Below, piece by piece: positions 23,853-29,460 of a stretch of DNA of 29,460 nt. The DNA is from Thermoproteus sp. UBA157 (lineage in GTDB: Archaea > Thermoproteota > Thermoprotei > Thermoproteales > Thermoproteaceae). Every line of letters starts with the position of its first letter. Within the stretch, counting starts at the first letter, position 1. A program made the position numbers and the translations under genes. The DNA is taken from assembly GCA_002497345.1 (NCBI GenBank), contig DANS01000030.1, forward strand, positions 1 to 29,460. Reading direction: 5' to 3'. The notes under the pieces are model-generated. The model was not told the DNA's origin, did no database searches, and saw only the letters and a program-made list of their open reading frames with translations.

Positions 23853-23870
23853 CAGGGCCGGCGCCTCCTC

Positions 23871-24842
23871 ATGTTGCTGATCCGGGAGCGCGAGGTGGAC
23901 GAGCTGGTCTCCTTCGATGACGCGATCAAGGCAGTGGAGGACGGGTTCAAACTCCTGGCCAGCGGCGGCGCCGTCAATCTGCCGAGGCGCAGAGCCGTGG
24001 TGGAGGGGGCCGTGCTGCATGCGTTGCAAGGAGTCGTCCTAGGGGAATACAGGGTGGCGGGCTTGAAGACGTATCTAAGCACCAGGCGCGGGGCCAGATT
24101 CGTCGTGGTCCTCTTCGGCCTAGATAGCGGGGAGCCCCTCGCCGTTATAGAGGCGGACAGGCTGGGCCAGCTCAGGACTGGCGCGGCCAGTGCCGTGGCC
24201 ACTAAGTATATGGCCAGAGAGGACTCGTCGAGGTTGGGCATAGTGGGCTCCGGCGTTCAAGCCAGAGCGCAGTTCGACGCCTTGAGCAGAGTCCTCAAGT
24301 TGGAGCTGATCAAGGTCATAAGCAGAACGCGCGAACACGCGGAGGACTTCGCGAGGTATATCAGATCCAAGGGCTTCGACGCAGTCGTCGTGGGCAATTA
24401 CGAGGAGGTCTGCAGAGGGGTCGACGTCTTGGTCACGGCGACGAGCTCCAAGGACCCGTTCATTAAGGGCTCCTACTTAGGCCTTGGCCTTCACGTTAAC
24501 GCAATAGGCAGCAATTGGAGCAACAGGGCCGAGCTCATGCCCGACGCCGTCCTAAAAGCGGACGTCATAGCGGTAGACGACTTGGCCCAAGCCAGGGAGG
24601 AGGCCGGCGACTTGATAATGGCCGGCGACGCCGCCTGGTTTAAGGCGATTCCATTGGCCGATATAGTGGCTGGGAGGGCTAAGGGCAGGCCGACCGACAG
24701 CTCAGTGACGATCTTTAAGTCGTTGGGCATTGCCGTGGAGGACCTCGTGCTCGCCAAACTGGTCTACGACAGAGCGATCAAGGAGGGGGGAGGCGTCGAG
24801 GTCGAGTTCAGAGGGGTTTACAGGAGGGGGGACAAGTTTTAA
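23871..24842 (+). CDS. Ornithine cyclodeaminase/mu-crystallin family dehydrogenase
   Basis: A 323-residue protein of the ornithine cyclodeaminase/mu-crystallin family, normal in length. The NAD-binding motif GIVGSGVQARAQ is clear, preceded by ADRLGQLRTGAASAVATKY and followed by VISRTREHAEDFA. Other family blocks are VAGLKTYLS, VTATSSKDPF, LHVNAIGSN and REEAGDLIMA. In archaea such proteins include an alanine dehydrogenase (Archaeoglobus) and imine reductases as well as true ornithine cyclodeaminases; the amino-acid substrate cannot be assigned. ATG 23871 is supported by a TATA box about 24 bases upstream. It is a single gene, followed by a broken DUF3782-like gene. Confidence 0.88.
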   Translation: MLLIREREVDELVSFDDAIKAVEDGFKLLASGGAVNLPRRRAVVEGAVLHALQGVVLGEYRVAGLKTYLSTRRGARFVVVLFGLDSGEPLAVIEADRLGQLRTGAASAVATKYMAREDSSRLGIVGSGVQARAQFDALSRVLKLELIKVISRTREHAEDFARYIRSKGFDAVVVGNYEEVCRGVDVLVTATSSKDPFIKGSYLGLGLHVNAIGSNWSNRAELMPDAVLKADVIAVDDLAQAREEAGDLIMAGDAAWFKAIPLADIVAGRAKGRPTDSSVTIFKSLGIAVEDLVLAKLVYDRAIKEGGGVEVEFRGVYRRGDKF

Positions 24843-24886
24843 GAGGAGGGCCGTATTGGGATGCGCCTCTGGCCGAAGAGGCGAAG

Positions 24887-25514
24887 TTGGAGCGCTTGGA
24901 GATCCTAGCGGAGGCCCCTCTCGCCCATCCTGAGGCGATTTACCAAGCCTTGGCCAAGCTTGCGCCGTGGGAGAGGCTGGCTACCAGGGAGGACCTAGAG
25001 GGGCTGAAGGCTACGGTGGCCACTAAGGTGGGGTTGGAAGAGTTGAAAGCAACGATGGCCGCAGAGGAGGATTTGGAGAAGCTTGGGCAGGAGGTTGACG
25101 CCCAGCTGAGGTTTCTATTAGGCTGGGCGCGCTTGGGGCTAAGTGGGGCCTCCTAAGCGAGGAGGCGTTTAGGGAGGATGCGAGGGAGCTGTTGAGGAAG
25201 GCCGGCTACGTGGTGGAGAGGCGGCCTTACTACGACGCTGAGGGCTTCGTCTACGGCTATCCCAGCGAGCTGGGCGTGGTGGTGAAGGACGGGAGCGTCA
25301 TGGCCGTCGAGATAACGTCGAGCTTGAGGAGGGGCGACTTGATCGCGGTCGAGCGGAATGCCGAGCTGAGAGGGTCGTTAGCAAGCTCGTGGGCGCCGCT
25401 TTGGTCATAACGCCGTATATGAACGATGGGAACCCGAGCTACGTGAAGGCCGTGGCGGAAAAGATGGGCGTGACGGCGATCGCGCCCGAGGGTCTCGCTG
25501 AGCGATCCGCCTAG
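24887..25514 (+). pseudogene. Frameshifted DUF3782-like coiled-coil/nuclease-fold protein
   Basis: Three consecutive frames together read like a DUF3782 protein. Frame one has a coiled-coil region (LATREDLEGLKATVATKVGL, AAEEDLEKLGQEVDAQLRF). After a -1 break at the G-run 25135-25138 the text continues GAKWGLLSEEAFREDARELL, then RKAGYVVERRPYYDAEGFVY and GYPSELGVVVKDGSVMAVEI, a PD-(D/E)xK-like core. After another -1 break near 25372 it reads VVSKLVGAALVITPYMNDG and ends at 25514. Restoring one G at each point gives one open frame of about 209 residues. The first frame is open upstream, so the true start is uncertain. A TATA-like GTTTTAAG lies at 24836-24843. These proteins are multi-copy in Thermoproteales and Sulfolobales; the function is unknown. 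Confidence 0.6.
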
Positions 25515-25524
25515 CTCGCCGCCT

Positions 25525-26397
25525 CTACAGCTCCCTCAGCTCCTCGGCCGGTTTGTACTTGATCCTCAAGATTAGGGGGATGGACAGAGCCGTCAACAAG
25601 GCGATCCACACGGCCACGACTATGACGTCGTAGTGCAAAGGCACGGCGCTGTCCATCCAGCGACCGCTTTCGTCGATGGAGAGTCGGCTGGGCAGATGGC
25701 CCACGCCGCTGTAGGCGGCGACAATGGCGCCTTGTATTGCTGCGAATGGGTTCGCCAGTATGCCCCAGCCGGGCATGTCGAGGAAAAGATACGCGTAATA
25801 CGACACGAAGGTCAGCATCATGGGCATGAAGGCCATCTTGCCGACGTGTTTAGGGGATATGTTCAGCGCAATCACGGCCTCGAGGAACAGCAACGACTGC
25901 ATGAATAGAAACGCCAAGACGGAGATGCCCAACACCTCCGCGAGGCCGAGCGTCGGGTCTCTCGGCAATACAGAAGACGGGGCCACATCGAATCCTTGGT
26001 ATCTGAAACCGATGTAGAAGAGCGATACTGTTAGCGCTATCAACAATGACGATAAAGCCAGCGACGGGACTATCATCGCCAAATAGTATGAGTATATCAG
26101 CTTCCCCGGAGTCAACCTGCCGTATCTGCGCAGATACGCTATGCCCCCGGTCTGGTAAATCAACGTGTATAGCAAGCCCACGAGGACGCCCGCTGGCTCA
26201 TAAACGGCTATGAAGGCTACCCAGTCCGCTGTGTAGAACCTCACGGCCTCGTTCAAGTACGGCTGGGGGATCTTGGGGAAGTCCTTGCTGAAAAGGAAGG
26301 CGCCGAACAGAATCCACATCAGCATCCACGCAAAGCCCCAGAACCATAAGCTCCTGCTCTTGAGCCCCGATAGGGCCATGTACTTGGCCAAGCCCAT
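25525..26397 (-). CDS. ABC-2-type transporter permease
   Basis: A 290-residue integral membrane protein with about six hydrophobic helices, including SLWFWGFAWMLMWILFGAFLF, VGLLYTLIYQTGGIAYL, LALSSLLIALTVSLFYIGF, LGISVLAFLFMQSLLFLEAV, FMPMMLTFVSYYAYLFLDM and VVAVWIALLTALSIPLIL. This topology and its pairing with an ABC ATPase indicate an ABC-2 exporter permease. The ATG at 26397 shares one base with the stop codon of the ATPase gene (TGATG), so translation is coupled. The transported substrate is unknown. The two genes are controlled from the divergent promoter at about 27.2 kb. Confidence 0.75.
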   Translation of the reverse strand: MGLAKYMALSGLKSRSLWFWGFAWMLMWILFGAFLFSKDFPKIPQPYLNEAVRFYTADWVAFIAVYEPAGVLVGLLYTLIYQTGGIAYLRRYGRLTPGKLIYSYYLAMIVPSLALSSLLIALTVSLFYIGFRYQGFDVAPSSVLPRDPTLGLAEVLGISVLAFLFMQSLLFLEAVIALNISPKHVGKMAFMPMMLTFVSYYAYLFLDMPGWGILANPFAAIQGAIVAAYSGVGHLPSRLSIDESGRWMDSAVPLHYDVIVVAVWIALLTALSIPLILRIKYKPAEELREL

Positions 26398-27170
26398 CAC
26401 CCCACCAAGCCGTAAAGCCTATTCAAGCTACCCATTTCGGCGAATTTAACGCCGGCGCCCTCCACGATCGAGTAGGGCCTACCGTTGACGTAGACAGTCA
26501 GCTCGCCCTTGCCCTCCCCCTCCACGAGCCCCGAGCCGAGCAACTTGGAGACCCCAATGGGGCCGTACACCCGTCCCTCGATGACTAAGTAGGCGTCGAG
26601 GTTCTTGAAGGTCCTCAGCACGTCCAGTTCGTGGGTTACTATTAGGCCCTCCTCGCCGTATTCGAGGAGCAGATCCGACACGACGCTCCTCCTGGCAGGG
26701 TCAACGCCCTCAAAGGGCTCGTCGATCATCACCGCCCTCGGCTTTGAGGCCAGAGCTAAGGCCAGCCTAATTATCGACCATTGCCCAGCGGATAGGCCGT
26801 GAACAGGCTTCTTTGTCACGGACTCTAGGCTTATGTTGAACCGGGACAGAATTCTCCTTAATTCCCCAACGCGGACCCCCTTGAGATCCTCTAAGACCTC
26901 GACTAAGCCCCCCACAGTCCTCGCCATTTGGTATATCTCAGGCAAATTGCACGAGAGCTGCGCGTATCCCCTTAGTTCCCTCACCTCTGCGCCATCTACC
27001 TTTATGCTTCCCTCATAGGGGATTAGGCCGCAGATGGCCCTGAGCAGCGTGGTCTTGCCTGAGCCATTTGGGCCCAACACCACAGCCTTGCCCTTCACCG
27101 ACATGTCGACGTCGCTTAGCCTAAAGGCGCCTCCTCCCACCGAGATGCGGACGTCCCTAAGCTCAATCAT
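26397..27170 (-). CDS. ABC transporter ATP-binding protein
   Basis: A 257-residue ABC ATPase. Walker A is GPNGSGKT at 33-40; the signature is LSAGQ at 126-130, with Ala replacing the usual first Gly; Walker B is AVMIDEP at 146-152, and the switch histidine is in IVTHE (177-181). A C-terminal part of about 70 residues follows. The start is placed at ATG 27170 (MIELRDVRIS), not at upstream codons that would read through the promoter. A TATA box lies 19-29 bases beyond, and a perfect palindrome lies farther out at 27207-27226. With the downstream permease it forms an ABC-2 exporter. Confidence 0.9.
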   Translation of the reverse strand: MIELRDVRISVGGGAFRLSDVDMSVKGKAVVLGPNGSGKTTLLRAICGLIPYEGSIKVDGAEVRELRGYAQLSCNLPEIYQMARTVGGLVEVLEDLKGVRVGELRRILSRFNISLESVTKKPVHGLSAGQWSIIRLALALASKPRAVMIDEPFEGVDPARRSVVSDLLLEYGEEGLIVTHELDVLRTFKNLDAYLVIEGRVYGPIGVSKLLGSGLVEGEGKGELTVYVNGRPYSIVEGAGVKFAEMGSLNRLYGLVG

Positions 27171-27187
27171 GCGCTGGAGTACTTTTT

Positions 27188-27198
27188 GGATTTTTAAG
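27188..27198 (-). promoter_or_regulatory. TATA box for the ABC exporter operon
   Basis: Read on the minus strand, CTTAAAAATCC lies 18-28 bases upstream of ATG 27170. The palindrome at 27207-27226 begins 8 bases farther upstream, close to where the BRE and TFB bind. Confidence 0.6.
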
Positions 27199-27206
27199 GG
27201 CCTCGA

Positions 27207-27226
27207 AAGTTCACGTTTGTGAACTT
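27207..27226. promoter_or_regulatory. Perfect 8+8 palindrome between divergent promoters, likely operator
   Basis: AAGTTCAC-GTTT-GTGAACTT is a perfect inverted repeat with 8-base arms and a 4-base spacer. It sits between the TATA box of the ABC exporter (minus strand) and that of the membrane/regulator operon (plus strand), about 10 bases from each. This is the expected position and shape for a homodimeric winged-helix operator. The winged-helix gene at 27808 in the plus-strand operon is the natural candidate to bind it. Confidence 0.7.
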
Positions 27227-27235
27227 CGTTAATGG

Positions 27236-27244
27236 TTTTTAAAG
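27236..27244 (+). promoter_or_regulatory. TATA box for the membrane protein/regulator operon
   Basis: TTTTTAAAG lies 20-28 bases upstream of GTG 27264. Confidence 0.55.
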
Positions 27245-27263
27245 CGAGGCGTCGTGGCGGAGG

Positions 27264-27818
27264 GTGGTCGAAGACGTTAGGAGGCTCATTGAAGAGGCCG
27301 ACCAGATAGCGCGTAGAGTGAGTAGGCTGACTCACAGAAGGGCTCTGGGGCTCTCGTACATTTACTGGTCTTCCATCACCACGGCGTACGGTATCTTGTT
27401 CACGGCTATGTACGAGTTCGACATAAAGGCGTTACAGGGCTGGCTCGCCAACGTCGTCGCCGGGCTGATATTCATGACGTACTACCTGGTCTACCGCGCC
27501 GTTGTGCTGAGCCGCCTACCAAGGCCCCGCCTCCGGCGAATCTACGGCATAGCAATGTGGGCCGTCGTGGCGGCCTACTACGCCGCCTATGCCCTCTCCG
27601 GCCTTGGGCTCGGCCTCTACTTGGCGCTTCTCTACAAGAAAATCTTAGAAGCGTCCGGCCTACAGCCAAGGCGCTACGACTACGCCGCCTGGGCCGCCTT
27701 AGCAACCGCTATGGTCGTAGGGCCTTTCTACTACGTCGTCTGGTTAGTTGTCCAGCTGATCTGGGTATTCGCCGGCGTGGCGTCGTTGCTAGAGGCCGAG
27801 GAGGGCTATGGGAATTAA
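27264..27818 (+). CDS. Integral membrane protein encoded with a winged-helix regulator
   Basis: A 184-residue protein with about five hydrophobic helices, such as YWSSITTAYGILFTAMYEF, VVAGLIFMTYYLVYRAVV, GLGLGLYLALLYKKI and MVVGPFYYVVWLVVQLIWVF. A short charged N-terminus (VEDVRRLIEEADQIARRVSR) precedes them and may form an amphipathic or coiled helix. I do not recognise a family. GTG 27264 is chosen because a TATA box lies about 24 bases upstream; a GGAGG directly abuts the start, with little room to act as a ribosome site. The gene overlaps the following regulator gene by 11 bases, so the two are co-expressed. The protein may help the regulator sense a membrane signal or assist the divergent ABC exporter. 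Confidence 0.72.
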   Translation: MVEDVRRLIEEADQIARRVSRLTHRRALGLSYIYWSSITTAYGILFTAMYEFDIKALQGWLANVVAGLIFMTYYLVYRAVVLSRLPRPRLRRIYGIAMWAVVAAYYAAYALSGLGLGLYLALLYKKILEASGLQPRRYDYAAWAALATAMVVGPFYYVVWLVVQLIWVFAGVASLLEAEEGYGN

Positions 27819-28116
27819 AGAGCTGATAGATCTGCTCAGGGAGAACAACCTCACTAACGCCGTTAGGCTGGGCATATTGCTGGCCCTCTACTACTCGGGC
27901 GGCTACGTCACGTTTAACGATCTCCGCAGCTCGCTCGAAATGCCGAAGAGCTCGCTCCACAAACACTTGACGGCTCTGAGGGAACAGGGCTTAATCGAGT
28001 ACAAGAGGGGCATCACCGTACTCGGCATTAGGGCAGTGGTCAAGCTCACCGATAAGGGGGATGCCGTGGTCAGGAAGTACTTGGAGCTGGTGAGTAGGCT
28101 GAATCATAAGGCCTAA
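27808..28116 (+). CDS. Winged-helix transcriptional regulator (MarR/ArsR-like)
   Basis: A 102-residue winged helix-turn-helix protein. Helix one is NAVRLGILLALYYSGG; the HTH is TFNDLRSSLEMPKSSLHKHL with recognition helix near residues 48-58. The wing and tail follow: LIEYKRGITVLG and VVKLTDKGDAVVRKYLELV. The pattern is like the HTH_34 group of archaeal regulators, which usually work as homodimers. No cysteine cluster or ligand domain is seen, so the signal is unknown. Its ATG overlaps the end of the membrane gene. The perfect palindrome between the divergent promoters is the probable binding site, making it likely that the protein regulates its own operon and the ABC exporter. Confidence 0.82.
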   Translation: MGIKELIDLLRENNLTNAVRLGILLALYYSGGYVTFNDLRSSLEMPKSSLHKHLTALREQGLIEYKRGITVLGIRAVVKLTDKGDAVVRKYLELVSRLNHKA

Positions 28117-28247
28117 CAGCGGCGAGTCGCCGGCAAATCATGCCGTATATGGCCGCTACTAGAGGCCGCGAAGTTGGCATAGCCCGCGCCTCGTCGCGAG
28201 GCCGGCGACGCGCCTTGGGGCGCGATCTAGATACTTCTTGGCATAAA

Positions 28248-28257
28248 GCTTAAAAAC
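28248..28257 (+). promoter_or_regulatory. TATA box for tRNA-Tyr
   Basis: GCTTAAAAAC lies 24-33 bases upstream of the tRNA 5' end at 28281. Confidence 0.6.
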
Positions 28258-28280
28258 ACGACAGAAAAATTCTCAACGGG

Positions 28281-28396
28281 CGGCCCGTAGCTCAGCGGTG
28301 AGAGCGCCCGGCTGTAGACAGCCCCTGGGGGCACATACAGCGAAGGTCCCCCAGGCCTGTAGCGGGCGGTCCCGGGTTCGAATCCCGGCGGGCCGA
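28281..28396 (+). tRNA. tRNA-Tyr (GTA) with a 43-base intron
   Basis: The acceptor stem CGGCCCG (28281-28287) pairs with CGGGCCG (28389-28395), with discriminator A28396. A C1-G72 first pair is the archaeal tyrosine tRNA identity feature. The D-stem is GCTC/GAGC and the T-arm CCGGG-TTCGAAT-CCCGG (28372-28388). The anticodon loop CTGTAGA (28312-28318) has GTA at 28314-28316. The anticodon stem CCCGG only pairs fully if 28320-28362 is removed, joining C28319 to CGGG and placing the intron between positions 39 and 40. The intron folds through CTGGGGG/CCCCCAG. The usual Tyr site is 37/38, which would leave a G-G mismatch. The mature tRNA is 73 bases. CCA is not encoded. Confidence 0.88.
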
Positions 28397-28453
28397 CTAG
28401 TCCCTTGCCCGTTTACTTACAGCTACCTCTCCCCGCACTTTCAGTCGCCGAGT

Positions 28454-28462
28454 GCTTTAAAC
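28454..28462 (+). promoter_or_regulatory. TATA box for the 28.5-kb unknown gene
   Basis: GCTTTAAAC lies 20-28 bases upstream of GTG 28482. Confidence 0.55.
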
Positions 28463-28481
28463 CTCTAGCATATAGCGAATC

Positions 28482-29018
28482 GTGAACGTAGAGGGAGTCC
28501 CTGCCTTCGTGCGCGTAGGGGACGTCGTAAAGGCCGCCAGGATCGTGGCCAGCATGGGCGGAGAGGCGCCCTTAGAGCGCTTCTACGAGCTCTGGGGCGA
28601 TTACGCATTCGTAGTGATCAAAACGGCGCAGGCGTGGGGCGTGTTGAGGCGGGCTAGGCGGAAGAAGGGCGGAGGGGCGCGAACAGTCCTCGTCCTGGGC
28701 GCGAGGGGCGTCCTTCTTCTGGACGCGGCCAAGGACCGGTGCCTGCTCGACGCTCGCCTCGACGGGGGGAGGCTGAGGGTATCGACCCCCTTTGGAGTCC
28801 TCGACGCGGAGCCCTCCGCCGGCTTCCTCCTATCGCTGGCATACAACCTCTCCGGCGCTTGCGGGGAGGATCCCCGCGCCTTGTACGACAAACTCCGGAG
28901 GGCGGTCGGGAGGGCCGTTAAAATCTCCCGCGGCCTCGAGAGGTGGCTGCTGCACAGCGGCGGTTCTGATCTCATCAATATCGGCTGGCCTGGCCCTGAG
29001 CCCTCTGTCCACAGCTAG
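28482..29018 (+). CDS. Hypothetical protein with possible winged-helix N-terminus
   Basis: A 178-residue protein I do not recognise. The first 60 residues (GDVVKAARIVASMGGEAPLE, then FYELWGDYAFVVIKTAQAWG) have the helix spacing of a winged-helix domain, followed by a basic RRARRKKGGG linker. The middle alternates short strands (ARTVLVLGARGVLLLD, GRLRVSTPFGVLD). The C-terminal part is helical. No membrane segment or metal motif is seen. GTG 28482 is chosen for its TATA box about 24 bases upstream, giving a leaderless transcript. It is a lone gene between tRNA-Tyr and a decayed region. Confidence 0.6.
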   Translation: MNVEGVPAFVRVGDVVKAARIVASMGGEAPLERFYELWGDYAFVVIKTAQAWGVLRRARRKKGGGARTVLVLGARGVLLLDAAKDRCLLDARLDGGRLRVSTPFGVLDAEPSAGFLLSLAYNLSGACGEDPRALYDKLRRAVGRAVKISRGLERWLLHSGGSDLINIGWPGPEPSVHS

Positions 29019-29039
29019 CCACGACACATGGGCAACGCC

Positions 29040-29460
29040 GCCTCCAGGTAGGTGTAGCACGCCGCAACCCCGCGCTTGCGCTCTCTCGCGAGGCGCGCGT
29101 TATGTGCGGAGGCGAGGCCCCCTCGAGCCTCTCGTATCTGCGCAGACAAACAGCTGCTCCGGCCGGGCCCTCAATAAGATCTCGACGGCCTTGGCCATCG
29201 CGTCCTCCACTACCTCTAGCCAGAGATAGTAGCGGTAGATGAGCTCAAATCAGCCGATCGCGTTTGAGTCTACCTCCAGCGTCGAGCAGGCGTAGATGTA
29301 GCCCAAGTCCGCCAAGGTGCCGGAACACGGAGGCCTTGCGCCCCAGCCAGCCTCGGGTCGCCCCCGCCTCGTAGTTGCTTTTCAGACGCCAGCGCATCGC
29401 GCTATCGCCGATGCAGGCGGCCGTCAGCTCATCTAACTTCTGCGTTTTCAGCCTTCTGGG
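29040..29460 (-). pseudogene. Decayed gene of unknown family, runs off the window
   Basis: The last 440 bases hold no intact gene, but the minus strand reads as broken protein. From the window edge one frame gives LKTQKLDELTAACIGDSAM and NYEAGATRGWLGRKASVFRH. It then shifts frame (by +1, near 29320) to LGYIYACSTLEVDSNAIG, meets a TGA stop at 29250-29252, and continues as FELIYRYYLWLEVVEDAMAK and VEILLRARPEQLFVCADTRG before breaking up. Frameshift and in-frame stop together indicate real decay. I do not recognise the family; a conserved Thermoproteales repeat protein or transposon-derived gene are both possible. The upstream part lies outside the window. Confidence 0.45.

Noticed and set aside
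26397..27335. A longer ABC ATPase starting 55 codons earlier.
   Set aside because: The extension would read through the TATA box, the palindrome and the divergent promoter, and it carries no ABC sequence before MIELRDV.
1..29460. CRISPR array, intact insertion sequence or integrase-bounded element.
   Set aside because: I saw no regularly spaced direct repeats, no transposase or recombinase motif in an intact frame, and no duplicated tRNA 3' end next to either tRNA gene.

Overview
The window looks like the chromosome of a hyperthermophilic crenarchaeon of the Thermoproteales, probably Thermoproteus or a close relative. This is inferred from several things: GC-rich DNA with many GTG starts; TATA boxes about 25 bases upstream of start codons, implying mostly leaderless transcripts; tRNA genes with introns at unusual positions; and a gene set that includes a tungsten-type aldehyde:ferredoxin oxidoreductase, a GH57 amylase, a short glucan phosphorylase and archaeal Elp3. 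I could run no database search, so all family names come from motifs read by eye.

Layout. 1-3.4 kb: a decayed cation-efflux-like fragment, an MBL-fold hydrolase, a nicotinamidase-like hydrolase divergent from a zinc alcohol dehydrogenase, and an intron-containing tRNA-Asn. 3.4-9.7 kb: a degraded stretch, then aldehyde:ferredoxin oxidoreductase divergent from an alpha-glucan phosphorylase, followed by a GH57 amylase (storage-glucan breakdown) and an unknown protein. 9.7-14.3 kb: a Nudix-hemerythrin pair divergent from a SufBD-type Fe-S assembly protein, then a large secreted and membrane-anchored surface protein. 14.3-16.3 kb: a two-gene operon of a Trm9-like methyltransferase and Elp3, probably the two enzymes of tRNA wobble-uridine modification. 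16.4-17.7 kb: a decayed CoA-transferase/CitE-type lyase pair. 18.2-22.5 kb: five overlapping genes forming a MoxR-DUF58-DUF4129 membrane module. 22.5-25.5 kb: a frameshifted small gene, an unknown protein, an ornithine cyclodeaminase/mu-crystallin family dehydrogenase and a broken DUF3782-like gene. 25.5-28.1 kb: a two-gene ABC exporter divergent from a membrane protein plus winged-helix regulator, with a perfect palindrome between the two promoters. 28.3-29.5 kb: an intron-containing tRNA-Tyr, an unknown protein and a decayed gene leaving the window.

The points most worth following are the Elp3/Trm9-like operon, the palindrome-controlled ABC/regulator locus, the two unusual tRNA introns, the MoxR module, and a run of broken genes whose frame breaks are nearly all single-base losses in the same direction. 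I found no CRISPR array and no intact insertion sequence.
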